Assembly (NCBI GenBank): GCA_028095005.1
Contig: CM051461.1
Location: 43,388,812-43,452,811, forward strand
Direction of reading: 5' to 3'
Length of the DNA stretch: 64,000 bases
Source: Rhynchospora pubera
Taxonomy: Eukaryota; Streptophyta; Magnoliopsida; Poales; Cyperaceae
Shown here: positions 48,249-59,275 of the stretch, piece after piece
Position numbering within the stretch: position 1 is the stretch's first letter
Layout of the letters: every line of letters starts with the position of its first letter
The notes under the pieces: model-generated
What the model was told of the DNA's origin: nothing
Seen by the model: the letters and a program-made list of their open reading frames with translations, nothing else
The model's database searches: none
Position numbers and translations under genes: made by a program

Positions 48249-48256
48249 TATAATAA
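48249..48256 (+). promoter_or_regulatory. Likely TATA box of the ADP-glucose pyrophosphorylase gene
   Basis: TATAATAA is followed about 30 bases later by a CT-rich initiator/leader (CTCTTTCTCTGTCTTCACTC), typical of plant 5' UTRs. The start codon is about 670 bases further on. A leader intron is probable, with GTATGC at 48503 as a candidate donor and the AG at 48920-48921 (TTCAAG) or 48903-48904 as acceptor. Confidence 0.5.
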
Positions 48257-48924
48257 ACCGCGCGAGATATTGCAATTACCACACTCATTACTCTTTCTCT
48301 GTCTTCACTCTCTTCTCCAAACTTCCAAGTGAACTCCTCTAAAAACCCATCAAAACCCCTTGAAATAAGTGATTAACAACTCTCTCTCCATCTCCCAACC
48401 ACACAAGCGTCTCTCTCGAGATTTTCTATTATTTTCTGAACCACTTTCGATCCGGTTTTGGGGATATCTGTTTCACCACCTTGATCTCTTCTTCAGTTCA
48501 GAGTATGCACTATTCTCATCGAATTTCTCTTTGGTTTTTGGTTCGTTTAAGTATCTTGCATTTGCTCTTTGACCTTAGCTTTTATTTGTTTTGTTTATCC
48601 GAGGAATAAATATGATTTTGAATCTTGGGAATATTCCTTCAATTTGACACAACCAGATTTTTTTTTTTCCGTATTAGATCCAAGCTTTTCGTCTATCTCT
48701 CTCCTCAAAAGAATTTGTGCCTAAATTTGAAACGATCTTTCATAGTTTTAGAAACGATCACAGCTAAATTTCTCCAAATTAAACAATTATTTACTTGCAC
48801 TCTGTCTTTCCCAATGTAGATCAATTATCTAGTTTCTTGGTTCCTGCTCTTACTATATGTCTAACTTAACAATCAATTTTTTGGCAAATTTTTTTATTTG
48901 AAAAGGTTTCTTTCCTTCAAGAAA

Positions 48925-51900
48925 ATGGAATTCGGTGGTGTGCTTTCTCTGAGAACCAATGCATGTGCAACCTTAGCAAGCAAAAATGGAGCAGCAACTG
49001 CACAGAGAGCGTTTTTGGGTGAAAATTCTAGAGTTGGGGTTGGTGAAATTACCAAATTGGACTTGGGTTTGAAGAAGAAAACAAGTCTGAGGTGGGATGG
49101 GAAAAGACGGAGGCCTGGAGCAACCTCTTTTGTCGCCACTTCCAGTTTAGAAACCCAGCCACAGACTATGGTAAATTTCAATCTTACTTTTACTGTGAAA
49201 TTGAAGAAGTGGGCACATGCTATAGAAATTTTAAGCTTTTAATCTCAGTCATAAGCACTTTGTTTAGTCGGTTGCTGCATTTTTTAACAAAAATTTGGAT
49301 TTAAAATTTTGAATTGTTCACTTGGTAAATTTTCTTTTCTTTTCTATTTTTGTGTTTCTTTCTTGTGTGCCACTTAATTAGTTAATTGTACTAGACACGT
49401 ATGCACCTTTAAAAGTTTCTTTTTCTCGTTTGGAAGCAATTTTTAGAAAGATTGGTGTGGATCTCAAACTATTTCGTTGACAAGGAGTGGGCCATAATTT
49501 ATTGAATAGCTGACCCTATTAAAAACTTAATTTCGTTGTTGTTTGGAAGTTTGTTTTGAGAAGCATCTGGTACAGTCTATTATCTTTTTGAATAGTAGGC
49601 GAAAAAAATGGTACACTTTTTTAAGATGCCTATTTTGGTCAATAATTGTTATATGTTAACTCAATTTTGGTCGATTGAAATTTGAAACATGAGAACAATC
49701 TTGTGGGGGCAGATCCCATTACACACACACACACACACAGAGGTGTTGCTTCATGTATAATTATACGCTACCTATGTGATCTCATGTCATAGAGTCATAT
49801 CAGAATTGTTACTCCTATAACTGTTATGTTGTGAAATGTTTAAATTGGTGTCCATGCCCAACAATTATTGCATTTTAATCTGTTTAGGAATCTAAATTTG
49901 CTCTCCACTATTAGTTAATTAAGTAAAATTTGGAAACATAATTAGTACCAAGGAGTAAAGTCAGGCTATCAGTTATGATGCTTCCATCCTTTGGCTTGGC
50001 AAAATTTCATACCTTTGTGAACAATTGGTTATACATGTATGGTCCTCATGATTGACAAAGAACAATAGTTATTTTTAAAAAAAAAATATTTAGGTCTTGT
50101 TTGAGATAAATTTCGGCCTTTGGGGCGATAAGGACATGACTCTTGCCATACCAAACAGGGCTAGGTTCTTTCTACAGAATTAGTTGTCTTTAATTGTAAC
50201 TTCTTTGTCGTTATATGAATGGACGGGTTTGACGTGTTAATTTTTAGTGGGTAATACTTGTTTGGTCACACATATGTTGTTGGACCGAATCAATTGTTTT
50301 TTTGTTATGTTTAGGATTTCTTGTGTTTATTTGGTGTTCATATTATGTGTCACGGTTATGTCTCTTCGTTTAACTTTGAGTTTTGATCATGGTTTTCCTA
50401 CTTCAAAACGAAAGAATTTTCAACGTGTAATTTTACTTTTGAATGTTTATAATGGCTTCATGTTCAGTGCTATGTATTTTAACCAATCTATTTTATTACA
50501 TAAAGTTGAAAATATAATTTGGAGCATTTGTTAAATATAATCCATCCATGTCAAGTGTTTTGAATGAATTAAACTCACTAATCTTGAATGTTTATAGAAA
50601 AAAGAAGGAAAAACAATAAAAAAATTCATATATTTTACTTCAGGCAAGCAACTTGTAGTTACTAAAGTATGAATGTTAATGCAGTACTTCACTCCACCGA
50701 AAATTGAAACAAAGGCTGATCCCAAGGGAACAGCAGCCATCATATTAGGTGGTGGAACTGGGACTCACCTCTTCCCTCTCACCAGCACAAGGGCCACACC
50801 GGCTGTAAGTACCAACTAAGAACCCTACCATTGTACAAGCGTTAGCATTCATTTATTTACACTGAAAATTTTGATTCAAGTGCTAATGTATCAGAACCTT
50901 GCTCGGGTAATAGTTATCTGTTATTCAGATTCATTTGGCCAGTCAATCTGAAATCAGGGGTCAATATCTTTCTTTTTTTTTTTGTTAATTTCTTTATTAT
51001 ACAGGTACCGGTTGGAGGATGTTACAGACTCATCGACATACCTATGAGTAATTGCTTCAATAGTGGTGTAAACAAAATATTTATCATGACCCAGTTCAAT
51101 TCTGCCTCACTACATCGTCATATTAACAAAACCTATAACCTTGGAAAAGGCGTGAATTTGACTGATGGTTTTGTGGAGGTACTGTATTTTCCTTATTTTC
51201 ATTAGGAAAAACAATTTGTTATCATGATTTGAAGTAACTTTTTTTATTTATATAACCAGGTGCTTGCTGCTACACAAACATCAGGTGAAAAAGGAATGAC
51301 CTGGTTTAGGGGGACTGCTGATGCAGTGAGGCAATTCATCTGGATGTTTGAAGTAAATTTGGAAAAAAAAAAAAATACAATTGTTGTTCTAGTACTTAGT
51401 TGTGTAAGTGAATTTTCTTTCTATTTCTTTTTAAGATTTACAATTGTTATTGGAAATTGTTTAGGACCAGAAAATGAAGGATGTACAGAATATTTTGATC
51501 TTGTCTGGTGATCAGCTGTATCGTATGGACTACATGAAGTTTGTTCAGGTATTTGACTTTATTATGTATTTTAATGTGAATTGCTTCTGAAAAATTTTGG
51601 TCTACTGAAAATCAATTAGTTGAAAGACTGTACTGTTGTAAATTCAAGTCATATTTTTACTTGCTGGCTAGGATGTATTATATTTTCTGTAGTTTATTAA
51701 TGAAATATAACTGTTCTAATATGCTTTCATTTCCCTAGTTTATTAATGAAATATAATTGTTCTTATATGCAGCACCATATAGATACAGGTGCTGATATAA
51801 CAGTTTCATGTGCCCCTGTTGGTGAGAGGTATGATCTGATTTCCCGTTTATTGAATTGATTTCTTCAGGTCAATGTCTATAGATAATCCTGACCCCAGTA

Positions 51901-54900
51901 GTTTTTATTTGTGCTTCTTTTGACCTTTGAGAAAGTACCTGAATCCTATATCGAACCTTTTTGTTAGTTTGGAATATGTTTCGTATGTGTGGTATACTCC
52001 TACTCGTCATAGCCTGCCATCTCTGTGTTGTCACTTTTTCGATCCATGTGTACTTTCCTCTTTTATAATTTAAATTTAATCCAACCTATCAATAGTACTT
52101 CTGACTGTAGGACATATACATTTAGTTATTATAAGTAATAGCCTAAAAGAACTTTTTTACTTTTTAATTCCTTACACTTTGCTTGTTGAATGAAGCCGTG
52201 CATCTGATTATGGGTTGGTCAAGGTTAGCAAGTCAGGCCGCATTACTCAATTCTCTGAAAAGCCAAGAGGCCCAGATTTGGAGGACATGGTGTGTAATCC
52301 CCTCTCCCCTTTTCTTTACAATATCTCTCAATCGTTTTACCAAGGAACTGGTACCAGTATGGTGTATTTGGAATTATTCGCTTCTTTTTTGAGAAATTAT
52401 TTTCTTTAGTTTGATTAAAATGTTCTTTTATGAAGTTCAGTCAGCAAGTTCATAGATAAAACCAACCCAAGGGCAGGTGAATTCCAATGGTCTGTCTGTC
52501 ATGATTGCTATTAAATATCCATTTGTAGGTACTTTTCTGTATTTTTACCTTTTCACTGACTAATATTTGGTTCTAATTTCAGAGAGTAGAGAATGGGTCG
52601 GTGAGGCTGGCCCGTGACCACCCATACATTGCCTCCATGGGAGTTTATTGTTTCAACAGACAAGTTCTATTCAATCTTCTGAGGTAGTTCCAACTACTAT
52701 CCATTGTATTTATTGAATTATTTGCTTGATGTTTATTTAGGAGGTTGTCTTCTGACATATTGGTGCCTGTCAGATAGGTATATCATATATTATTATTTTT
52801 TCTGAAAACTAAAGATATATTGTACAGTTATGCTTAGAAATAGTTTTGTAACATAATGAACTTTTGAAAAAAAGAAAGTAAAGTCTACTGTCATAAACAC
52901 CATATCTTGCTTGATATATTGGATCTTGTACGTTGGATGGACATATACCAGTTAGAAATGAAATCTCGACTAATCTTGTGTCAAGTATTTCACATATCAC
53001 AGAAGAAAGTATAATGGTTTAAAAAAGGTTTTTTTTCCCCAACCATTTACAGTTTTGGCATAATCTGGTGCCTATTATTGATTTTTACTCTTTCTAGGTC
53101 AAAGTATTCATTATCAAATGACTTTGGTTCAGATATTCTTCCTTCAGTTGTGACGGAATACCAAGTCCAGGTAACAAACACTTTTAAAATTATGATATGC
53201 ACATTATACATCTGATAAATTAGTTTGAGAAACTGAATATATGGTTTGATTTGACAGTCCTACATTTTTGACGACTACTGGGAAGACATAGGGACAATCA
53301 GATCCTTTTTTGAGGCCAATTTGGCGCTCACCAGCGAGGTTGGTTACAAACACAACATTTGTGTTTTTTTAACTAATTTTGTTTGTAACATCCTTTTTCT
53401 TATCTGGGTAGAAGTTGGAATGTTGTATGATCTTTTTTCTTTTCAAAAGTATCTCAATAAGAGATATTCCTAGGAAGCTAATTGATTAAATTTTGCAAGA
53501 GTGAGGATTTTGATGCATTCTTTTTTTTTTTGTATCCTTTCCTCTTTATGTAGTTTCCAAAGTTCGAATTTTACGATTCAAAGACGCCTTTCTTCACCTC
53601 ACCTCGGTTCCTCCCTCCAACGAAAATGGATAACTGTCAGGTATTATTTTTGTATTGCTGTTCCTTCATTAATATTAGTAATACAGTAGTACTCTCAATT
53701 AAACTGAAGTAGAGTTTGTTATTAATGTGGATGATGCCATTATATTGTTCCGCCTCCTAGTATACTTTTTCAGTCCTTGTTATACCTTGGTCTGTGATAT
53801 CCTTGATTAAGTATGTGTTTCACTTTTGTTGATTAATTGAATATGTATGCTCTTCAAACTTTTAGTTGATGTTTGGTTTATTCTGCTGTAATTTACAAAT
53901 ATATTATCATCATTAGAATTGAATATCACTTTCACTGTTCAATTTTATAGGACAAGAGTATTACTGTGATTTTGTAATAATTAACTTTAGCTACCAAGAC
54001 ATATGCTAACATGCTGGTTTCCTGTTGTACCTATTCTGACAGTTTCTTTGATCCAGGATATGGAGTGATTTTGTTTGACTGCTTAAAGAATTTTGGCAAT
54101 GTCTTTTATTATTTTTACCCTTGCTAATGTACTGGGTAGCAGTGGTTCACAAAAGTTGTTGTTATGTTGACATTAGTACATTACTAGTATTCATGCAGTA
54201 ATTTAAAATTTAAAATTGTTTTACATCTCCAGATTGTTAATGCTATATTATCTCATGGTTGCTTCCTGCAAGAATGCTCGGTGCAGCATTCTGTTATTGG
54301 TGTCCGGTCACGACTTGATGTTGGGTGTGAGCTCAAGGTATATAACTCAATTCAAACCTTACTTTCCTTTTTCCTTTTAACTGATCATGTATTCAGACCT
54401 AGCTTAAAATGTCAGGGAAAATTACTTGTCAGAAGGGTCAGTCAGCATCAGATCCTACCAAAGACCGTTAAAATTTCCTTATTATTTTCTTGCTATATTT
54501 GAATTGTCCGTTGACCCTACTCAATACCACCAAAATTACGTGAGCTACTTTTACAAGCTTCTAAGCACTATGGCACTAGTTGAAGTCTAATTTAGTTGCA
54601 TTTAGGATGTACAGACTATTCTTTTCTACCTCTAGTTTCCAGAAAAAAAAAATGAGTGTTAAAACCATAAAATTTAACTTGTGGACAAGCTTATACTTGA
54701 TGCCTTAGCCTTAACTAATTTTATACACTTGAATTATTCTTTCTTGTTTCATGCAACAGTTGGTTCTCATTTCACCTATAAGTTTCTGAGATATGCATTT
54801 CTAAGCCTGAACTACCTTTGGTTGTATTGTAAATATTGAACTTCACTCTGTGGTTTATGAATTATCAGGATGCTCTTATGATGGGGGCTGATTTCTATGA

Positions 54901-55477
54901 AACTGAAGAAGAAATATCGGCTTTACTTTCTGAAGGGAAGGTTCCAGTGGGTGTTGGAAGAAATACAAAAATAAAGTAAGAAAATAGATAGATTTTAAGA
55001 TTATTTTTTTAATAAAAAAAAGCGTGACCACATTTAGTGGGCCTGTTCATTATGTATTACCAGAAAGTACCAGCAGAATTCCAGAAAGAAAAAATAAAGT
55101 ACCTGTTCCTACATATATTGAAAAGGATAAAGAACTGATATCCCTTAAATGAAAATGATACTTGTGGTGGTGTGCTTAATGATAATATTTATTACATTTT
55201 GACTCTAGGAACTGTATTATTGACACAAATGCTAGAATCGGGAAGAATGTTGTTATCACCAACAAGGAGGTAATGAACTTATTTACAGTGAAATTGAAAT
55301 TATCCAATTTGCCATTTTTTTTTCATCTTTTTGGGAAAACTCACTCTGCATTGCTTATAAATTTATTGTAAATAGAGTGTGCAAGAGGCCGATCGTCCTC
55401 AGGATGGTTTTTACATCCGGTCGGGTATCACTGTGGTACTCAAGAATGCAACCATAAAGGATGGAACAGTTATATAA
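48925..55477 (+). CDS. ADP-glucose pyrophosphorylase large subunit, plastidic
   Basis: Makes ADP-glucose from glucose-1-phosphate and ATP with the small subunit, the committed step of starch synthesis in plastids. 15 exons, all GT-AG and in phase: 48925-49170, 50685-50804, 51005-51178, 51260-51352, 51465-51548, 51773-51828, 52196-52289, 52583-52683, 53098-53170, 53258-53338, 53554-53640, 54233-54337, 54869-54975, 55209-55269, 55376-55477; 527 aa. Residues 1-80 are a Ser/Thr/Lys-rich transit peptide. The nucleotidyl-transferase domain follows ([19 protein letters not shown] at 104-122, [10 protein letters not shown] at 225-234, YWEDIGT at 354-360), then the left-handed beta-helix domain ([28 protein letters not shown]) ending in [20 protein letters not shown]. 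His110 and Thr120 replace the Arg and Lys of catalytic subunits, the pattern of regulatory (APL3/APL4, maize Sh2-like) large subunits. The ATG at 48925 has a good context; upstream in-frame codons lack ATG. Confidence 0.96.
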
Positions 55478-56264
55478 TTGAAAATAGAGATGTTGTTAGT
55501 TAATAATGCTGTGTTGTGATAATAAATAAGCTGGCGGCTGTAAATTTGGCTGAGGCTGGGGTTGTAACTTTTGTTGATAATACATGTTATGAACTGTAAA
55601 CCGTTTTAGTAGTTGAGGTAGCTAAATAGATATCTTGAACATATCAGCATCAGTTTATATCATGAACTATAGTGACAAATTTGGGTTTCGAACCGTTAGG
55701 ATTCGTATGTTAGTACATGAATTGAGCAAATGCTTATTCTAGATTTAGTATGGTAGTAGGCGATGTTTTTAATGTAGGAACAAGTGACCGAGTTGATATA
55801 AGGATTCTAACCCAGGTATCATGGAAAGAAGATAAAGGGGAACAAAATTTGTAAATGATTTATTCTTCTGATCAACGAGTGATTGCTGCTACCAAATTGT
55901 TAAATGTTCAATTTTTGTAGTCTAACTTACTTCGATAAAGTTCAATTGCTGCTACCAAGAATAGAGTTGAAGAAGAGGATGAAGATTTGCTAGGCTAATC
56001 TTTTATAGCTTTGCTCTGCTTTTAGTTTGGCTGCTGAATTGTTAAACTTGCTATGGGATGTTATTTTAGCTTTTACGTTTTAAAGTTGTAGACTTGTTTA
56101 GTCACAATCTTGAGTGACTAGTAGCTTGTAAAACTTTTGGCATGCAAGTAATTGGATGCAGGTACCCTTGATTGGAGTACTTTTATAAAAAAAAAAAAAA
56201 AACTTACTTCGATGAAAAAACATAAATTTCCAACCAAAAGAAAAGGTCTAAATTTTCGACCTAA
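55478..56264. other. 3' region of the ADP-glucose pyrophosphorylase gene and spacer
   Basis: The likely 3' UTR carries AATAAATAA at about 55521, a plausible polyadenylation signal. No further gene seen. Confidence 0.5.
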
Positions 56265-56379
56265 GGTTCTGTTTGGATGCGTTGAGAATAAGGTAGGAAG
56301 ATGTAAGATGGTTAGAAATAAATTTATTGGTAAAAAATAGTTATTCCTTATTCCGGGAAGAAGCCATCCAAACGGAGCC
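56265..56379. mobile_element. Tourist-like MITE, short internally deleted copy
   Basis: A 115-bp element. GGTTCTGTTTGGATGCG at the left pairs with CCATCCAAACGGAGCC at the right. It keeps GAATAAGGTAGGAAGA and CCTTATTCCGG, as in the 4473 copy (which has CCTTATTCCGGAAAGAAG), but is 74 bp shorter. Target duplication not clear (TAA on the left, AAG on the right). Confidence 0.75.
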
Positions 56380-57545
56380 AAGACGGTTGTAATGTGTTCT
56401 TCGTTTGCATAATTTCGATATTACTCGAGCAAATTGCAATTCGAAGAACTACGTACGTACTGCTTGAATAGCTAAATATACATTTTTTCGATGACCAAAA
56501 TACAGAGTGATTGATACCTAAATTGCAAGAAATTTAAAATATGTAACACAACACAGTCATCTAAAAAGAACCTTCTTAACCTGAAACCAGACTGTTTTTC
56601 CCATTTCAAAAATGTCTACTTGTTCAAAACTTCAAATGTTGTTCCCTTCCTCTCTACTCTCTAGTCTCTGCACATCTAATTAACCCCAGAACAGCGTTCT
56701 TTCCTTCTGACACTCGGTTTATTTTTAATCCAAAAATCAAGCAGGCCGTCAAAAATGTAGAGTTAGGTTGCCATTGCATTGTACTCTCCGATATGTCTTA
56801 GAGGGCACATATATTTGTAGTTCCAACTTTTGTCGAAGACATTTTGTCATTTTGTTGCATTTGAAGTAACAGAAAATGACATGTAGTTTTTTTTTTGTTT
56901 AATTTGTAGTTTCTTAAGGCGAAATGGTTTTTGCAATTTATAAACTTCTTATGAATTGAACAAAGTATTTTTGTATGCCAAGGGAAAGTGTGAGTGTTAA
57001 TTAAAAAAAAATGTGGTGCTTGATTGTCATCTTACCAGGCAAACAGCAAATAGTTTGTGAGCATGATATCAAGAAAATTTGGACATCAAACGCCATCAAA
57101 CAGAAATTTTGCACACGTCAACTGACCAGAGAGTCGGTGGATGTATCATGTATGTACGATTCTGATATCAACTAGATATTAATTAATTAAATATAAATGA
57201 ATGCGGATTGAATTTTAAAGGAATACCAATATGGACATAAGTCTGATATTTAAATTAAATTATCACATTTTTTACAAACATTGCACATGTTATGCATACA
57301 TATGATTAATGATTCACATTCATTCAGATGGAAAAGAGCACTTTTAATCCTATGCAGTATGCACTTCGTTTGGATGGTGTGGGAATAAGAAGAATAAGGT
57401 AATAAGTATTGGAAAGTGTGTAATTTTGTGAAGAGTTTGGATTATTTATAATGAATTTGGGAGTAGAAAAAATCTATTCTCTTATTCCCTCACTATGAGT
57501 TAAGTTTGTATTTGTCATTTTATACATTATACATATTATATTATA
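56380..57545. other. Intergenic; Tourist-like remnant at 57360-57500
   Basis: No gene. CTTCGTTTGGATGGTGTGGG at 57363 followed by AATAAGAAG and, later, TCTTATTCCC at about 57480 is a one-ended or eroded member of the same MITE family. Confidence 0.5.
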
Positions 57546-57935
57546 CTAGCAAACGAGCCCACCCGATTGTGTGGGAATAAGAAAGAAAATTTGAGGCGAT
57601 TTTGTTAGATGACGATTTTGGTATGATGAGAGAGGGTTGATTTAGTTTTTCTCTTTTCTTTACTATGCGCACAAAGTAAGAAAGAATAAAAAAGGAAACA
57701 ACCATCTGCGCAGATGTTAACACAGTCTAAACGAAAGGTTTAAATCTTTTATTTCATCTGATCAAATCTTCGCATATGTTAACACGGTCTAAACGAAAGG
57801 TTTAAATCTACACCACTGATCTGATCAAATCGCAAAAACGGACGGTCTATATTGCATTGGATAAACAATTGTTTGGTTCTTTGGGTTCAAATTTTGGATA
57901 GGCCTTTGAATTGGTACTTTTATAAGTAGTAAAGA
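57546..57935 (-). mobile_element. Complete small non-autonomous Helitron (390 bp)
   Basis: Read on the minus strand, it starts TCTTTACTACTTATAAAAG at 57935 (the usual TC... Helitron start). It ends with a hairpin CCCACACAATCGGGTGGG (57558-57575) followed 8 bases later by CTAG (57546-57549). The host bases are A before TC and T after CTAG, the expected insertion into AT without target duplication. The interior has a tandemly repeated stretch (GTTAACACAGTCTAAACGAA at 57717, and again with one change at 57778). No Rep/helicase. Confidence 0.82.
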
Positions 57936-57976
57936 TTCTACATTATATTATTATATTATATACATATATAAAGATG

Positions 57977-58333
57977 ACATGGGAAGAAGCGGTGAAAAGA
58001 GACCTTAAAGAATGGAACGTCTCCAAGGAGTTGGCGATCGATAGGAGCGCTTGGAAGTTAGCAATTCATGTACCGGAGCCATGACGTAGGAACTTAGGGG
58101 TAGGAGCGATGCCATAGGTTTGTAGGTCCCTCTATTAGGTCACGGTCGAGGTCTAGGTTTCTACTATTACTATTATTATTAGAGGTATTATTTTTAGTAT
58201 GGCTAGTCTTACTATTAGTATTTTTATGTTTTTTTTTTTTTTTTTTTTTTTTTGGGATGTGTTCTCTTATTGGGTTTCTTTCTAGCCTACCCCAACTTGT
58301 TTGGGACAAAAGGCTTAGTTGTTGTTGTTGTTG
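57977..58333 (+). mobile_element. 5'-truncated RTE-type LINE
   Basis: Only the last 35 codons of the reverse-transcriptase protein remain (from TWEEAVKRDL... through AIDRSAW to IHVPEP and TGA at 58082-58084), then the 3' tail. The tail has the plant RTE signature CCCCAACTTGTTTGGGAC, then AAAGGCTTAG, ending in (TTG)n instead of poly-A. The element is bracketed by a perfect 18-bp target duplication TATACATATATAAAGATG (57959-57976 and 58334-58351). Severe 5' truncation is normal for LINEs. A T-run of about 25 bases lies inside the tail at about 58229-58253. Confidence 0.95.
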
Positions 58334-58589
58334 TATACATATATAAAGATGTTTTTTATTGTGTACATTTATAAAGATGGAGTGCCTTTACACTGTGGTT
58401 AGTACAGTAATTAATCGGGACCATTGATTTCTCCTTCATTCCATCTGAGTCGTACAATTCTTTAGCTGTTAAAATTATGCATAAATGAAAAGCTAAGCTA
58501 TTTTTGTGCCGCAGTCCGTTTTAAGACTCCATATGGCGGGTCACCTCAAAAATAAATTATCACCCGCTTCATTCATTTGAAAGAATGAA

Positions 58590-58880
58590 AACCCTACTGC
58601 GTGCACCAGCACAAGGCCGAAGTTGGTCCACAAAACGCGTTGGTGCATGAGGTTAAGTGTGCCCGGTCTACATCAATCCGAATTTGCCGTAGCACTACAC
58701 ATGCCGTAGCGCACGTATCACGGTACCAGCCATTGAATCTTGATCGGACAGTTCATTTTTTAAGGATCTATCAATCTAAGTTACATGTACGGAGCTCTCT
58801 TATCCATTAAATTTTGATCAAACGGCCAAGGTGACGCGCTACACCATGTGCCGCGCGCCACAGGATTTCATTTCGGTCTA
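58590..58880. repeat. GC-rich dispersed repeat related to 33700-34040
   Basis: Shares with the tandem block at 33700-33975 the order TCCGAAT, short GTGC/CGTAGC-rich words, GATCGGACAGTTCATTTTTT (there CTCGACGGTTCATTTTTTT), then ATCTATCAATCT, TTACATG.ACGGAGCTC and GATC.AACGG. Diverged but collinear over about 200 bp. Probably an old non-coding transposon family; type not assigned. Confidence 0.55.
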
Positions 58881-59275
58881 CATGGCCACGTCTTCGGGCT
58901 GTTTTCTTCTGATGTTGTCAACTTGTCATGTCACGTGGTCACGTGGATTTCAACATAGAACAATTTATTATTATTATTCGTCACATTTTTTTTTCCTAAC
59001 TGGTACGATTCACCTAGTCACCTGCTCAAAAAAATGAGAAGGAATTGAGCCTTTGGGAATCGAACCCAAGTTGGATTATTGAAGCTTTTTTTCGCTAAAA
59101 TGATAATATTCAATGATTTATTTTCCTGTTTTTATTTTATTTCTTTCATCAATTTGCAATGGAAAGCCATCGAACACTTGCACTTATGTAATCGTAACCG
59201 TATTTTACAAAAAATTATAAATAGTCGGTAAAAAAAAAATTAGTGATCACGCAACGTGCGATATTAGCACTAGTA
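58881..59275. other. Intergenic, no recognised gene
   Basis: Contains a T-arm-like string (CTTGGGTTCGATTCCCAA on the minus strand at about 59056-59072) without a cloverleaf around it. A possible Helitron-like end lies at 59249-59274; both are judged too weak to call. Confidence 0.4.

Noticed and set aside
48898..48924. Upstream extension of the large-subunit reading frame
   Set aside because: The nine extra codons begin at TTG and lie next to probable leader-intron acceptor sites; the ATG at 48925 is the natural start.
59041..59085. tRNA-like T arm (GGGTTCGATTCCC on the minus strand)
   Set aside because: No matching acceptor, D or anticodon stems around it; at most a tRNA-derived remnant.
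59240..59275. Possible Helitron 3' end (CACGCAACGTG hairpin, then CTAG and T)
   Set aside because: The stem is short and mismatched and no TC-type 5' end was found upstream; it could be chance next to the foldback element.
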